Under the pieces are notes generated by a model. That model ran no database searches. It had not been told where the DNA came from and worked only from the letters and a program-made list of their open reading frames with translations. From Sphingomonas sp. (lineage in GTDB: Bacteria > Pseudomonadota > Alphaproteobacteria > Sphingomonadales > Sphingomonadaceae): a stretch of 64,000 nt of DNA. Made by a program: the position numbers and the translations under genes. The first letter of the stretch is position 1, and each line of letters begins with the position of its first letter. Shown here one piece after another: positions 8,443 through 17,244 of this stretch. The DNA lies in assembly GCF_029239295.1 (NCBI RefSeq), contig NZ_JAQZBC010000017.1:1-64000 (forward strand), in the 5' to 3' direction.

Positions 8443-9996
8443 TCACTCCCATTCGATCGTGCCCGGCGGCTTCGACGTATAATCGTACGTCACCCGGTTG
8501 ATGCCCTTCACCTCATTGACGATCCGGGTCGCGACTCGCGGCAGGAACCCACCCGGGAACTCGAACGCCTGCGCAGTCATCCCATCGGTCGAGGTCACAG
8601 CGCGCAGTGCAAGAACGCTTTCGTACGTCCGCCCGTCGCCCATCACCCCAACCGACCGAACCGGCAAGAGCACCGCGAACGCCTGCCAGATCGCATCATA
8701 GAGCCCCGCGTTGCGGATCTCTTCCAGATAGATCGCATCCGCCTTGCGCAGGATGTCGCACCGCTCCTTGCTCACTTCGCCGGGGATGCGGATCGCAAGG
8801 CCGGGCCCGGGGAACGGGTGGCGACCCACAAAGATGTCGGGCAGGCCCAGCTCTCGGCCAAGCTCGCGCACTTCGTCCTTGAACAGCTCACGAAGCGGCT
8901 CGACCAGCTTCATGTTCATCCGCTCGGGCAGACCGCCGACATTGTGGTGGCTCTTGATCGTGACCGACGGCCCACCAGTGAAGCTGACGCTTTCGATCAC
9001 GTCGGGGTACAGCGTTCCCTGCGCCAGGAACTCCGCCCCGCCGATCTTCTTCGCCTCGCTTTCAAACACTTCGATGAAGGTCTTGCCGATGAACTTGCGC
9101 TTGGCCTCGGGGTCGGTCACCCCGGCCAGCCCGTTCATGAACAGCGCCTCGGCGTTCACATGGACCAGCGGAATATTGTAATGCCCGCGGAACAGGCTGA
9201 CGACCTGATCCGCCTCGCCGGCGCGCAGCAATCCATGGTCAACGAACACGCAGGTCAGCTGCTCACCGATCGCCTCATGGATCAGCACCGCCGCAACCGC
9301 GGAATCGACGCCGCCCGACAGGCCGCAGATCACCTTCTTCTGGCCGACCTGCGCGCGGATCTCGGCGATCTTGGTCTCGCGGAACTCAGCCATCGTCCAG
9401 TCGCCGGCCATGCCGCACACGTGCCGGGCGAAATTCTTGATCAGCCGCGCGCCGTCGGGCGTGTGCACCACTTCGGGGTGGAACTGCATGCCGTAGAATT
9501 GACGCTTTTCGTCGGCGATGATCGCAAACGGCGCGCCAGGCGACGTCGCGACGGGAACGAAGCCGGGTGCCAGCTCGCTCACATGGTCGCCGTGGCTCAT
9601 CCACACCTGATGGCGCTCGCCTTCACGCCACAGCCCGTCGAACAGGCCGCAACCGCTCTCCACCTCGACGAATGCCTCGCCGAACTCGCCAGCGTATCCC
9701 TTCTCGACTCGCCCGCCGAGCTGGATATTCATCACCTGCTGGCCGTAACAGATGCCCAGCACCGGCACCCCGCTGTCGAACACCGCCTGCGGTGCACGGG
9801 GGCTCGCCTCGTCGACGACAGACGCCGGGCCGCCCGACAGGATCACGCCGCGCGGCTTCATCCGGGCAAAGGCTTCGGCGGCTGACTGGAACGGGGCGAT
9901 CTCGCTGTACACACCCGCCTCGCGGACGCGGCGCGCGATGAGCTGCGTCACTTGGCTGCCGAAGTCGATGATGAGTATGCTGTCGAGCTGTTCCAT
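8443..9996 (-). CDS. guaA: GMP synthase (glutamine-hydrolysing)
   Basis: Converts XMP to GMP using glutamine and ATP. 517 residues from the ATG at 9996 ([15 protein letters not shown]), close to the family norm; a longer upstream frame exists but is not conserved-looking. The N-terminal glutaminase domain has the catalytic Cys83 in GICYGQ and His173/Glu175 in QFHPEV. The ATP-pyrophosphatase domain has the PP-loop SGGVDS (227-232). The C-terminus ends in the characteristic dimerisation segment with [14 protein letters not shown]. It stands alone after the terminator of the ribosomal cluster, and guaB is not in the window. Confidence 0.98.
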   Translation of the reverse strand: MEQLDSILIIDFGSQVTQLIARRVREAGVYSEIAPFQSAAEAFARMKPRGVILSGGPASVVDEASPRAPQAVFDSGVPVLGICYGQQVMNIQLGGRVEKGYAGEFGEAFVEVESGCGLFDGLWREGERHQVWMSHGDHVSELAPGFVPVATSPGAPFAIIADEKRQFYGMQFHPEVVHTPDGARLIKNFARHVCGMAGDWTMAEFRETKIAEIRAQVGQKKVICGLSGGVDSAVAAVLIHEAIGEQLTCVFVDHGLLRAGEADQVVSLFRGHYNIPLVHVNAEALFMNGLAGVTDPEAKRKFIGKTFIEVFESEAKKIGGAEFLAQGTLYPDVIESVSFTGGPSVTIKSHHNVGGLPERMNMKLVEPLRELFKDEVRELGRELGLPDIFVGRHPFPGPGLAIRIPGEVSKERCDILRKADAIYLEEIRNAGLYDAIWQAFAVLLPVRSVGVMGDGRTYESVLALRAVTSTDGMTAQAFEFPGGFLPRVATRIVNEVKGINRVTYDYTSKPPGTIEWE

Positions 9997-10141
9997 GGCG
10001 GGCCTGTAGCGATCCCGCGCGCCCGACGAAAGAGGGGCAGCACCACAAGGCGTGGAACCAGCGGCTATGTCCTTTCCGCAGTTCAGGCGCCCCAACCGCT
10101 TGCGGCTTCATCAGTCCGCTCGCGCCCCCAGCGGCGCAACG

Positions 10142-10177
10142 AAAAAGGGGCGCTCTGGAAACCAGAACGCCCCTCTT
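10142..10177 (-). terminator. Rho-independent terminator of the alpha (rpsM-rpsK-rpoA-rplQ) operon
   Basis: On the minus strand, GGGGCG-T-TCTGG pairs with CCAGA-G-CGCCCC across a three-base loop with one mismatch, then runs into TTTTTC. It starts 23 bases after the rplQ stop codon and separates rplQ from guaA. Confidence 0.9.
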
Positions 10178-10200
10178 TAGGGATCAGTCGATCGGCGCGA

Positions 10201-10623
10201 TTAAGCGGCCTGATCGAAATCCTCGTCGGTCATCACGGGACCCGAATCCTGGCCCTTGGCCGAGACGTCGCGGTCGACGAACTCGATGATCGCCATCGGC
10301 GATGCGTCCGACGCGCGGATGCCGGCCTTGATGACGCGGGTGTAACCGCCGTTACGATCGGCGTAGCGCGGGGCCAGCACGTCGAACAGCTTCACCAGCT
10401 GCGCGTCATCGAGCAACCGGGCGTGGGCCAGACGACGGTTCGACAGGCCGCCCTTCTTGCCCAGCGTGATCAGCTTTTCGATGTACGGGCGAAGCTCCTT
10501 CGCCTTGGCGAGCGTGGTGGTGATCTGCTCGTGCTTGATCAGCGCTGCCGACATGTTGCGGAACAGGGCAATGCGGTGGGCCGAGGTCCGCTGAAGCTTA
10601 CGACCGCCTACACGATGGCGCAT
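10201..10623 (-). CDS. rplQ: 50S ribosomal protein L17 (bL17)
   Basis: 140 residues starting [17 protein letters not shown], the invariant L17 N-terminus, so I use the ATG at 10623 rather than the longer open frame. The core [15 protein letters not shown] and the GGYTRVIK motif are present. The tail after [14 protein letters not shown] is acidic and extends the bacterial core (about 120 residues in E. coli). It is the last gene of the alpha operon, 193 bases after rpoA, a gap that carries a REP-like palindrome. Confidence 0.97.
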   Translation of the reverse strand: MRHRVGGRKLQRTSAHRIALFRNMSAALIKHEQITTTLAKAKELRPYIEKLITLGKKGGLSNRRLAHARLLDDAQLVKLFDVLAPRYADRNGGYTRVIKAGIRASDASPMAIIEFVDRDVSAKGQDSGPVMTDEDFDQAA

Positions 10624-10700
10624 GGTATATCCTTCTCGTTCGTCAGGGGGCCGTTTGACGGAACCCCGGGACAGGTGGGACGACAGGGCCACCCGATGTA

Positions 10701-10730
10701 CGTCACCCCGGCATCATGCCGGGGTCCCGG
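10701..10730. repeat. REP-like palindromic element between rpoA and rplQ
   Basis: CACCCCGGCATcATGCCGGGGT: a 9-bp perfect stem around a single base, inside the frame cgtcACCCCGG...CCGGGGTcc. I recall this sequence style from dispersed intergenic palindromes of sphingomonads. Only one copy is in the window, so its repetitive nature is not shown here. Two more short hairpins (near 10750-10770 and 10791-10808) make the whole rpoA-rplQ gap highly structured. Confidence 0.55.
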
Positions 10731-10816
10731 TAACTTTGTGCCAGCAGCGGCGTGGCTGGGCCACGCCGTCCGGGCTTGCCCTTGCTCCGACGCAGCCAGG
10801 CTGCGCCGGTGCAGGA

Positions 10817-11878
10817 TCAGCCCATGATTTCCTGCTCGAGCTTCTTGGCCATCTCTTCGATGTTCTCAGGCGGCCAGCCCGGGATTTCCATGCCGAGGCG
10901 CAGGCCCATCGACGACAGCACTTCCTTGATCTCGTTCAAGGACTTGCGGCCGAAGTTCGGCGTGCGCAGCATTTCCGCCTCGGTCTTGCCGACCAGATCA
11001 CCGATATAGATGATGTTGTCGTTCTTGAGGCAGTTGGCCGAGCGAACCGACAGTTCGAGCTCGTCGACCTTCTTGAGCAGGTACCGGTTGATCTGCTGCG
11101 TGTCGCTGACCGGCTCCGCACCAGCGGCCGGTGCCGCGACGCCGACCGGTGCCGAACGGGTAACCGCCGAATCGTCGAAGTGAACGAACAGCGCCAGCTG
11201 GTCCTGGAGAATACGGCCGGCATAGCCCAGCGCATCTTCCGGGGTGACCGTGCCGTCAGTCTCGACGCTCAGCGTCAGCTTGTCATAGTCTAGGTCCTGA
11301 CCGACGCGGGTCGGGTCGACCTTGTAGCTGACCTGGCGGACGGGCGAATACAGCGCGTCGACCGGGATCAGGCCGATCGGGGCATCAGCCGGACGATTGA
11401 CGGTGGCAGGCACATAGCCCTTACCGGTGTCGGCGGTCAGCTCCATGTTGAAGGTCGCGCCTTCGTCCAGGTGACAGATCACCAGTTCCGGGTTCATCAC
11501 TTCGATGTCGCCGGACACTGCGATGTCGCCAGCCTTCACCTCGGCCGGGCCAGTCGCGGACAGCTGCAGACGCTTCGGGCCTTCACCCTGCATCTTCAGT
11601 GCGATCTGCTTCACGTTGAGGACGATGTCGGTAACGTCCTCGCGCACGCCAGCCAGGCTCGAGAATTCGTGCAGAACGTTCTCGATCTTGATCGACGTGA
11701 CGGCGGCGCCCTGCAGGCTCGACAGCAATACGCGCCGCAGCGCGTTGCCGAGCGTCAGGCCAAAGCCACGCTCCAGCGGCTCGGCCACGAAGGTCGCCTT
11801 GCGCTTGCCATCGCCGCCCTTCTTCTCGAGCGCGTTGGGCTTCTTAAGTTCCTGCCAGTTCTTTGCGTTGACGGACAA
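10817..11878 (-). CDS. rpoA: DNA-directed RNA polymerase subunit alpha
   Basis: 353 residues. The protein begins [21 protein letters not shown], the normal sphingomonad start, directly after a TTG codon at 11878-11876 with AGGGGA about 9 bases upstream, so initiation is probably at TTG. The N-terminal assembly domain has [19 protein letters not shown]. The C-terminal domain that contacts UP elements and activators has [20 protein letters not shown] and ends [11 protein letters not shown]. It lies between rpsK (92 bases upstream) and rplQ, the standard alpha-operon order. A rare TTG start could help set RpoA output below that of the ribosomal proteins. Confidence 0.97.
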   Translation of the reverse strand: MSVNAKNWQELKKPNALEKKGGDGKRKATFVAEPLERGFGLTLGNALRRVLLSSLQGAAVTSIKIENVLHEFSSLAGVREDVTDIVLNVKQIALKMQGEGPKRLQLSATGPAEVKAGDIAVSGDIEVMNPELVICHLDEGATFNMELTADTGKGYVPATVNRPADAPIGLIPVDALYSPVRQVSYKVDPTRVGQDLDYDKLTLSVETDGTVTPEDALGYAGRILQDQLALFVHFDDSAVTRSAPVGVAAPAAGAEPVSDTQQINRYLLKKVDELELSVRSANCLKNDNIIYIGDLVGKTEAEMLRTPNFGRKSLNEIKEVLSSMGLRLGMEIPGWPPENIEEMAKKLEQEIMG

Positions 11879-11970
11879 GGCTCGTGTCCCCTGATGTTGG
11901 GCCAGTCGTGGGGCGCGACCAGCCTGGAAATAAAAGGGCACCCCGACTCGTCAGCCGGGGGCCAGAACCA

Positions 11971-12360
11971 TCAGACGCGGCGACGCTTCGACGGACGCAC
12001 ACCATTGTGCGGGATCGAGGTCACGTCACGAATCGACGTGATCTGAAAACCGACCGCCTGCAGCGCGCGAAGCGCCGACTCGCGGCCCGAACCCGGACCC
12101 TTCACCTCAACCTCGAGCGTGCGCACGCCGTGCTCGGCGGCCTTCTTGCCCGCGTCTTCGGCAGCAACCTGTGCGGCATAGGGGGTCGACTTACGCGAAC
12201 CCTTGAAGCCCATCATACCGGCCGAAGACCAGCTGATCGCATTGCCCTGCGCATCGGTGATGGTGATCATGGTGTTGTTGAAGCTGGCGTTGACGTGCGC
12301 CACGCCGGCGGTGATGTTCTTGCGCTCGCGACGGCGAATACGCTGCGGTGCCTGTGCCAT
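11971..12360 (-). CDS. rpsK: 30S ribosomal protein S11 (uS11)
   Basis: 129 residues with the family blocks [36 protein letters not shown] and the C-terminal [19 protein letters not shown]11 forms part of the platform near the mRNA exit and the 3' end of 16S rRNA. It sits between rpsM (104 bases upstream) and rpoA in the alpha operon. Confidence 0.98.
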   Translation of the reverse strand: MAQAPQRIRRRERKNITAGVAHVNASFNNTMITITDAQGNAISWSSAGMMGFKGSRKSTPYAAQVAAEDAGKKAAEHGVRTLEVEVKGPGSGRESALRALQAVGFQITSIRDVTSIPHNGVRPSKRRRV

Positions 12361-12442
12361 TTGGTAACCCTGACCTTACTTTGCAATGCGGTGGCGGGAG
12401 GCACGCGCCTCAGACCAGCCACCGACGGAGAAGAAATGTGAT

Positions 12443-12460
12443 GCTGTTCTTTCGAACAGC
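12443..12460 (-). other. Stable GAAA-tetraloop hairpin after rpsM
   Basis: On the minus strand GCTGTTC-GAAA-GAACAGC, a perfect 7-bp stem capped by a GNRA loop, begins 5 bases after the rpsM stop. No T-run follows. It may be a processing or stabilising element between rpsM and rpsK. Confidence 0.55.
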
Positions 12461-12464
12461 GCCC

Positions 12465-12833
12465 TTACTTCTTCTTGCCTGCGATCGGCTTCGCCTTGCC
12501 CTTGCGCGTACGCGCATTGGTGTGCGTGCGCTGGCCGCGGACCGGAAGGCCCTTACGGTGACGCAGGCCGCGATAGCAGGCCAGGTCCATCAGACGCTTG
12601 ATGTTCATGGCGGTCTCGCGACGCAGATCGCCTTCCACGGTGTAACCGGCGTCAATCGCTTCGCGGATCTGGAGAACCTCCTGATCGCTCAGGTCCTGCA
12701 CACGGCGCTCCGGTGCGATCTCGAGCTTCTGGGTGATTTCCTTGGCCTTCGAGGGGCCAATGCCGTGGATGTACTGGAGCGCGATCAGAACGCGCTTGTT
12801 GGTCGGGATGTTAACACCCGCGATACGTGCCAT
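12465..12833 (-). CDS. rpsM: 30S ribosomal protein S13 (uS13)
   Basis: 122 residues starting [15 protein letters not shown] and containing the helix-two-turn-helix block [15 protein letters not shown], then [20 protein letters not shown] and the basic tail [13 protein letters not shown]13 contacts the P-site tRNA and the 50S bridge. It is the first gene of the alpha operon, preceded by a 266-base gap that contains a strong promoter. Confidence 0.98.
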   Translation of the reverse strand: MARIAGVNIPTNKRVLIALQYIHGIGPSKAKEITQKLEIAPERRVQDLSDQEVLQIREAIDAGYTVEGDLRRETAMNIKRLMDLACYRGLRHRKGLPVRGQRTHTNARTRKGKAKPIAGKKK

Positions 12834-12966
12834 GAAATTCTATCTCCTCATGCTCCACGGGACGCGGCATGGATCACGCGCCCCATCTCTTCGCAGGACC
12901 TTCCGCCACGCAGAAATGCGGCAAGCGCGTTTCGCACTGCCGGAAATCAGGTGTTGGAAGGGCGGT

Positions 12967-12995
12967 GAATTAGGCGCGCGCAAACGCCATGTCAA
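12967..12995 (-). promoter_or_regulatory. Sigma70-type promoter of rpsM-rpsK-rpoA-rplQ
   Basis: On the minus strand: -35 TTGACA (perfect consensus), 17-base spacer, -10 TAATTC (four of six). It lies about 135 bases before the rpsM start in the adk-rpsM gap. This gives the alpha operon its own transcription start in addition to read-through from secY-adk. Confidence 0.8.
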
Positions 12996-13007
12996 GCAAT
13001 GGGTTCC
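12983..13007 (-). promoter_or_regulatory. EcfG-type general stress promoter motif overlapping the rpsM promoter
   Basis: On the minus strand GGAAC (13007-13003), 16 bases, CGTT (12986-12983). This is an exact match to the alphaproteobacterial EcfG/SigT consensus GGAAC-N16/17-CGTT. It overlaps the -35 and spacer of the sigma70 promoter, so the two polymerase forms could not bind at once. It may be fortuitous; the motif is seen, the function is inferred. Confidence 0.45.
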
Positions 13008-13099
13008 GCTGCCGGCCGGTGGGGCCCGTTACGAGGCCGAAACCAGGCCGGCGGCAGGCCGGCAGATGACTACGCAAGGCCAAATGCCGCCAGCGGCGA

Positions 13100-13750
13100 T
13101 TACCCGCGGTCGAGGATTTCCTCGATCGAGCGCGTGACATCGGCAATGTCAGCCATGCCGTCCACTCGCCGCACCAGCCCGCGCCCATCGTAGATCGGCA
13201 GGATCGGCGCGGTCTTCGCCCGGTATTCCGCCATCCGCGTGCGGACCGTTTCCTCATTGTCGTCCGGGCGCCGCTTGAACTCATGCGCCCCGCAAACATC
13301 GCAGGTATCCGCCACTTTCGGCTGCTTGAACCGGTCGTGATAGCCCGCGCCACAGTTGGAACAGGTGAAGCGCCCGACGATGCGCTCGACCAGCGCGTCC
13401 TCGTTCACCTCAAGCTCAATCACATGATCGAGTGTACGCCCACGCTCTTCAAGCAGCAGATCAAGTGCATCCGCCTGTGCGGCCGTCCGGGGATACCCGT
13501 CAAAGATCGCGCCTTGACCGTCCGACAGCCGATCAAGGTTCTCCCCGATCAGCGCCGACACGATCGCGTCGGAGACGAGCTCGCCCGCGTCCATCACCGC
13601 CTTGGCCTGGAGCCCGACCGGCGTGCCGGCCTTCACCGCAGCCCGCAGCATGTCCCCGGTGGACAGCTGCACCATGCCGCGCTCCGCGACGAGTCGCTCC
13701 GACTGCGTGCCCTTGCCCGCGCCCGGAGGCCCAAGAAGAATGATGTTCAC
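13100..13750 (-). CDS. adk: Adenylate kinase (zinc-binding long-LID form)
   Basis: Interconverts AMP + ATP and 2 ADP. 216 residues with the P-loop GPPGAGKGT (7-15), the NMP-binding DGYPRT and the LID domain. The LID holds four cysteines (TCSNC ... DTCDVC) in the spacing that binds a structural zinc, a trait found in many Gram-positives and some proteobacteria but absent from E. coli Adk. The gene is 37 bases after secY in the spc part of the cluster, a conserved location. Downstream is the promoter region of the rpsM operon. Confidence 0.97.
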   Translation of the reverse strand: MNIILLGPPGAGKGTQSERLVAERGMVQLSTGDMLRAAVKAGTPVGLQAKAVMDAGELVSDAIVSALIGENLDRLSDGQGAIFDGYPRTAAQADALDLLLEERGRTLDHVIELEVNEDALVERIVGRFTCSNCGAGYHDRFKQPKVADTCDVCGAHEFKRRPDDNEETVRTRMAEYRAKTAPILPIYDGRGLVRRVDGMADIADVTRSIEEILDRG

Positions 13751-13787
13751 GAAAAAACGTCCTCCCCTTTCGATCCGCCCGCGCGTG

Positions 13788-15134
13788 TCAGCGCAGACGA
13801 CCGCCCTTCAGCTTCGCCTTCTTGATGAGGTCGCCATATTGATGCGCCAGCAAGTGTGACTGGATCTGCGTCACCGTGTCCATCGTTACGTTCACGACGA
13901 TCAACAGGCTCGTTCCCCCGAGATAGAAGGGGATCGACAAAGCAGATACCAGGTATTCCGGCACCAGGCAGATGAACGCCAGATAGGCGGCACCGATCAC
14001 GGTGATACGCGTCAGCACATAGTCGAAATACTGCTCGGTGTTCTTGCCCGGGCGGATGCCGGGAATGAAGCCGCCGTAGCGCTTCAGGTTCTCCGCCGTC
14101 TCCTCGGGGTTGAACACAACCGCGGTGTAGAAGAACGAGAAGAAGATGATGCCGGCCCCGTACAGCAGCATGTACAACGGGCTGCCGTGCTGCAGATACT
14201 GGTTCAGGCTGATGATCACATCGCCCCACCAGCTTTCACCCGAGACGCTCTGGCCGGCAAACTGCGTGACCGTCAGCGGCAGCAGCAGAAGCGACGAAGC
14301 GAAGATCGGAGGGATCACGCCTGCCGTGTTGATCTTCAGCGGCAAGTGGCTGCGATCAGCCTGCACGCCGCGCGCAGTCTGACGCTTGGGATACTGGATC
14401 AGGATGCGGCGCTGAGCACGCTCCATGAAGCAGATGAAGAGCACAAGGCCAGCGACCGCGAGAATGATCGCAATGACGATCGCCGGGCTCATCGAACCCG
14501 TGCGGCCGCCCTCGAGCAGGTTGACGATCGTCGTCGGCAGATGGGCAACAATGCCCGCCATGATGATCAGCGAAATACCATTGCCGATGCCGCGGCTGGT
14601 GATCTGCTCACCGATCCACATCAGGAACATAGTTCCGCCGATCAGCGAGATCACTGCGGCAACTCGGAACAGCATGCCCGGCTCCACGACGGCACCACCA
14701 GCCTCCAGGCCAGTCGCGATGACATATCCCTGGATCGCGGTGAGCAGGACCGTGCCGTAGCGCGTATACTGGTTGAGTTTCTTGCGACCGCTCTCACCTT
14801 CCTTCTTGATCGCTGCGAGCTGCGGCGAAAGCGAAGTGGCAAGCTGAACGACGATCGACGCCGTGATGTACGGCATCACGCCGAGCGCGATCAGCGAGGC
14901 GCGCTCGAGAGCGCCGCCAGAGAAAGTGTTGAAGAAATCCAGCACGCCGCCCTTGGTCTGCTGAGCGAGTGCAGCGAGACCCGTCGGATCGATGCCCGGC
15001 AGGGGCACGTAACTGAGCAGGCGGAAAACGATCAGCGCACCGATCGTGAACCACAACCTCTTCTTGAGGTCGGTCGCCTGCGCGAACTTCGCCAGGCTGA
15101 TGCTTTGCGCCATTTGGTCGGCTGCGGATGCCAT
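13788..15134 (-). CDS. secY: Protein translocase subunit SecY
   Basis: Central channel of the Sec translocon in the inner membrane. 448 residues with about ten hydrophobic helices. Recognisable blocks include RLLSYVPLPGID, the helix with GVMPYITASIVVQL, SLSPQLAAIKKEGE and RQTARGVQADRSHLPLKINTAGVIPPIFA. The C-terminal cytoplasmic tail ends LLAHQYGDLIKKAKLKGGRLR. It follows rplO after a 189-base gap with a terminator-like hairpin only about 25 bases before the start codon, so secY and adk probably depend on partial read-through. Confidence 0.98.
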   Translation of the reverse strand: MASAADQMAQSISLAKFAQATDLKKRLWFTIGALIVFRLLSYVPLPGIDPTGLAALAQQTKGGVLDFFNTFSGGALERASLIALGVMPYITASIVVQLATSLSPQLAAIKKEGESGRKKLNQYTRYGTVLLTAIQGYVIATGLEAGGAVVEPGMLFRVAAVISLIGGTMFLMWIGEQITSRGIGNGISLIIMAGIVAHLPTTIVNLLEGGRTGSMSPAIVIAIILAVAGLVLFICFMERAQRRILIQYPKRQTARGVQADRSHLPLKINTAGVIPPIFASSLLLLPLTVTQFAGQSVSGESWWGDVIISLNQYLQHGSPLYMLLYGAGIIFFSFFYTAVVFNPEETAENLKRYGGFIPGIRPGKNTEQYFDYVLTRITVIGAAYLAFICLVPEYLVSALSIPFYLGGTSLLIVVNVTMDTVTQIQSHLLAHQYGDLIKKAKLKGGRLR

Positions 15135-15158
15135 CGTACGTCGGTGCCTTCGGAAACG

Positions 15159-15196
15159 AAAAACGGCGGAGCGGGTGATAATGCCCTGCCCCGCCG
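15159..15196 (-). terminator. Terminator-like hairpin between rplO and secY (candidate attenuator)
   Basis: On the minus strand CGGCGGGGCAGGG pairs with CCCGCTCCGCCG (12 bp, one bulged A, 8-base loop) and is followed at once by TTTTTC. The U-tract ends about 24 bases before the secY ATG, leaving no room for a separate secY promoter after it. It would reduce transcription of secY-adk relative to upstream ribosomal genes. Confidence 0.75.
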
Positions 15197-15323
15197 CTCA
15201 TATAGGCCTGCTCGAAGGCTTGTCTAACCTAGCGAGCAGATTCTGCCCCGGCGAATACCGGAAATCAGATCGCAAAGCGGATCCAGGCGGTGCTCTGACT
15301 GTACTTCAGAGCACCGGGCCTAG

Positions 15324-15866
15324 TCAGTTGCCGGACTTTGCCGCCTTGCTGGCGAGACGCGCCTCGCGTGCCTTGCCCTTCTTGGCAGCAGCCTTGTCAG
15401 CCGCAGCGACAACGTCGATCACGTTGACCGAACCGCCGGCCTTCTCGATCGCTTCGCGCGCGGACGCCGAAACGCCTGCAACGGTGAAGTTCAGCTTTGC
15501 GCTGATCTCGCCCTTGGCCAGCAGACGCACACCGTCCTTGCCGCCACGCGCCAGGCCAGCGGCCTTGAGAGCCGCGTGATCGACGTCGGTGCCGGTCAGC
15601 TTGCCTGCGTCGACCGCCTTCTGGACCGCGCCAAGGTTCACCTCAGCATAATCCTTGGCGAAGATGTTGTTGAAGCCACGCTTCGGCAGACGCATGTGGA
15701 GCGGCATCTGACCGCCCTCGAAGCCGGCGATCGAAACGCCTTCACGGCTTTTCTGGCCCTTCTGGCCACGACCGCCGGTCTTGCCCTTGCCCGAGCCGAT
15801 ACCGCGACCAACCCGCATCCTGCGGTGACGGGCGCCTTCGTTGTCGCGCAGTTCGTTCAGTTTCAT
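15324..15866 (-). CDS. rplO: 50S ribosomal protein L15 (uL15)
   Basis: 180 residues. The start [22 protein letters not shown] and the glycine-rich [22 protein letters not shown] are the family signature; [18 protein letters not shown] is also present. It is about 35 residues longer than E. coli L15 because of an Ala/Lys-rich basic tail (from about 150). Terminator-like hairpins lie on both sides of this single gene, at its leader and between it and secY, which is unusual. Confidence 0.97.
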   Translation of the reverse strand: MKLNELRDNEGARHRRMRVGRGIGSGKGKTGGRGQKGQKSREGVSIAGFEGGQMPLHMRLPKRGFNNIFAKDYAEVNLGAVQKAVDAGKLTGTDVDHAALKAAGLARGGKDGVRLLAKGEISAKLNFTVAGVSASAREAIEKAGGSVNVIDVVAAADKAAAKKGKAREARLASKAAKSGN

Positions 15867-15899
15867 GTGTGCACTCGCTTTCGCTTTTGTCGCGCTGAT

Positions 15900-15930
15900 A
15901 AAAAGGAAGGGGGCCGCTTAGCCCCCTTCC
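15900..15930 (-). terminator. Perfect intrinsic terminator between rpmD and rplO (candidate attenuator)
   Basis: On the minus strand GGAAGGGGGC pairs perfectly with GCCCCCTTCC over a 6-base loop (TAAGCG) and is followed by TTTTTAT. It sits in the middle of the spc operon, about 33 bases before the rplO ATG, so rplO-secY-adk transcription must read through it or start inside an upstream gene. Confidence 0.8.
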
Positions 15931-15960
15931 CGGTATTTGTCACTAGTCAGGTCGGAAGGG

Positions 15961-16137
15961 TCAGTCCTGAACCTCGACCATGTGCTGCACCTTGCGGATC
16001 ATGCCGCGGACCTCGGGGCTGTCCTCCAGCTCCGAGACACGGTGCATCTTGTTGAGGCCAAGACCGATCAGCGTCGCGCGCTGATCCTTGGTGCGACGGA
16101 TCGGCGATCCGGTCTGCTTCACCTTGATGGTTGCCAT
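15961..16137 (-). CDS. rpmD: 50S ribosomal protein L30 (uL30)
   Basis: 58 residues read directly from the minus strand: [15 protein letters not shown], then [28 protein letters not shown] and the tail HMVEVQD. This matches the compact bacterial L30 fold (E. coli 59 residues). The start ATG is 6 bases after the rpsE stop, so the two are probably coupled. It is followed by the strong hairpin before rplO. Confidence 0.95.
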   Translation of the reverse strand: MATIKVKQTGSPIRRTKDQRATLIGLGLNKMHRVSELEDSPEVRGMIRKVQHMVEVQD

Positions 16138-16143
16138 GTCGGC

Positions 16144-16890
16144 TTACTCCGTGATGGCCGCAGCGTCCGCCTCGGCGGTCTGCGAACCACCGCGGCCGAG
16201 CAGATCGGCGATCTTCTTGCCACGACGCTGGGCAACCGCCTTCGGCGAGGTCTGGTTGTTCAGCGCCTCGAACGTGGCGCGGATCATGTTGTACGGGTTC
16301 GACGTACCGACCGACTTGGTCACCACGTCAGCAACGCCGAGCGACTCGAAGATGGCGCGCATCGGACCACCGGCGATGATGCCGGTACCCTGCGGGGCCG
16401 AGCGGACCGTGACGCGGCCGGCACCAAAGTGACCGTTCACGTCGTGGTGCAGCGTGCGGCCTTCCTTCAGCGGAACGCGAACCATTGCCTTCTTGGCAGC
16501 GGCAGTAGCCTTCGAGATTGCCTCCGGCACCTCGCGAGCCTTGCCGTGGCCGAAGCCGACGCGGCCCTTGCCGTCACCAACGACGACCAGTGCAGCGAAG
16601 CCGAAGCGCTTACCGCCCTTAACCGTCTTGGACACGCGGTTGATGTGGACGAGCTTCTCGATCAGCTCCTCGCCACCCTCATCGCGGTTGCGATCGTCGC
16701 GACGTCCGCGGTTGCCGTCACGGCCGCCACGATTGCCGCCAGGACCACCGCGGCCACGACCGCCACCCGGGCCGCCGCGTCCACGTCCACCACCGCCGCC
16801 ACCGGCGTAACCGCCGCTCTGCGGCGCGTCATTGGTGGCGGGAGCTGCGTCCTGCTGCACCGCTTCCGGCGCGTTGTTTTCGTCAGCCAT
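16144..16890 (-). CDS. rpsE: 30S ribosomal protein S5 (uS5) with RGG-rich N-terminal extension
   Basis: 248 residues against about 167 in E. coli. The conserved S5 core starts near residue 75 ([20 protein letters not shown]) and includes [31 protein letters not shown] and [19 protein letters not shown]. The preceding residues consist of an Ala/Gln/Pro-rich head, then a low-complexity run of RGG/GRG repeats (about 28-60) and a charged [11 protein letters not shown] segment. RGG boxes bind RNA non-specifically in other proteins; the role here is unknown. rpsE lies between rplR and rpmD in the usual spc order. Confidence 0.97.
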   Translation of the reverse strand: MADENNAPEAVQQDAAPATNDAPQSGGYAGGGGGGRGRGGPGGGRGRGGPGGNRGGRDGNRGRRDDRNRDEGGEELIEKLVHINRVSKTVKGGKRFGFAALVVVGDGKGRVGFGHGKAREVPEAISKATAAAKKAMVRVPLKEGRTLHHDVNGHFGAGRVTVRSAPQGTGIIAGGPMRAIFESLGVADVVTKSVGTSNPYNMIRATFEALNNQTSPKAVAQRRGKKIADLLGRGGSQTAEADAAAITE

Positions 16891-16893
16891 GTC

Positions 16894-17244
16894 TTAGAAC
16901 TCCAGTCCGGCTTCGCGCGCAGCTTCCGCCAGCGCCTTCACCCGTCCGTGAAAGAGGAAGCCGCCACGGTCGAACACGACCTGCGTGACGCCGGCAGCCT
17001 TGGCCGCCTCAGCGATGCGCTTGCCAACGGCAGTCGCAGCATCGACGTTCGACGTCGCACCTTCGTGGCCCTGGAGCGTCGAAGCAGCAGCGACCGTACG
17101 GCCCTGTGCGTCGTCGATTACCTGAGCGTAGATGTGCTTGCCCGAACGATGCACGGACAGGCGCGGACGAGTACCGCTGCGCGCACGAAGCGCCGTACGG
17201 TTGCGGCGACGCCGCTTCTCGAAAAGCGAAAGGCCCTTGGTCAC
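16894..17244 (-). CDS. rplR: 50S ribosomal protein L18 (uL18)
   Basis: 116 residues, 5S rRNA-binding protein. It starts at GTG, which overlaps the rplF stop (GTGA). The N-terminus is basic ([15 protein letters not shown]), followed by [17 protein letters not shown] and the C-terminal [22 protein letters not shown], both family signatures. Standard spc order rplF-rplR-rpsE. Confidence 0.97.
   Translation of the reverse strand: MTKGLSLFEKRRRRNRTALRARSGTRPRLSVHRSGKHIYAQVIDDAQGRTVAAASTLQGHEGATSNVDAATAVGKRIAEAAKAAGVTQVVFDRGGFLFHGRVKALAEAAREAGLEF

Noticed and set aside
8404..9885. 493-codon frame antisense to guaA
   Set aside because: Shadow of guaA; no domain or ribosome binding site.
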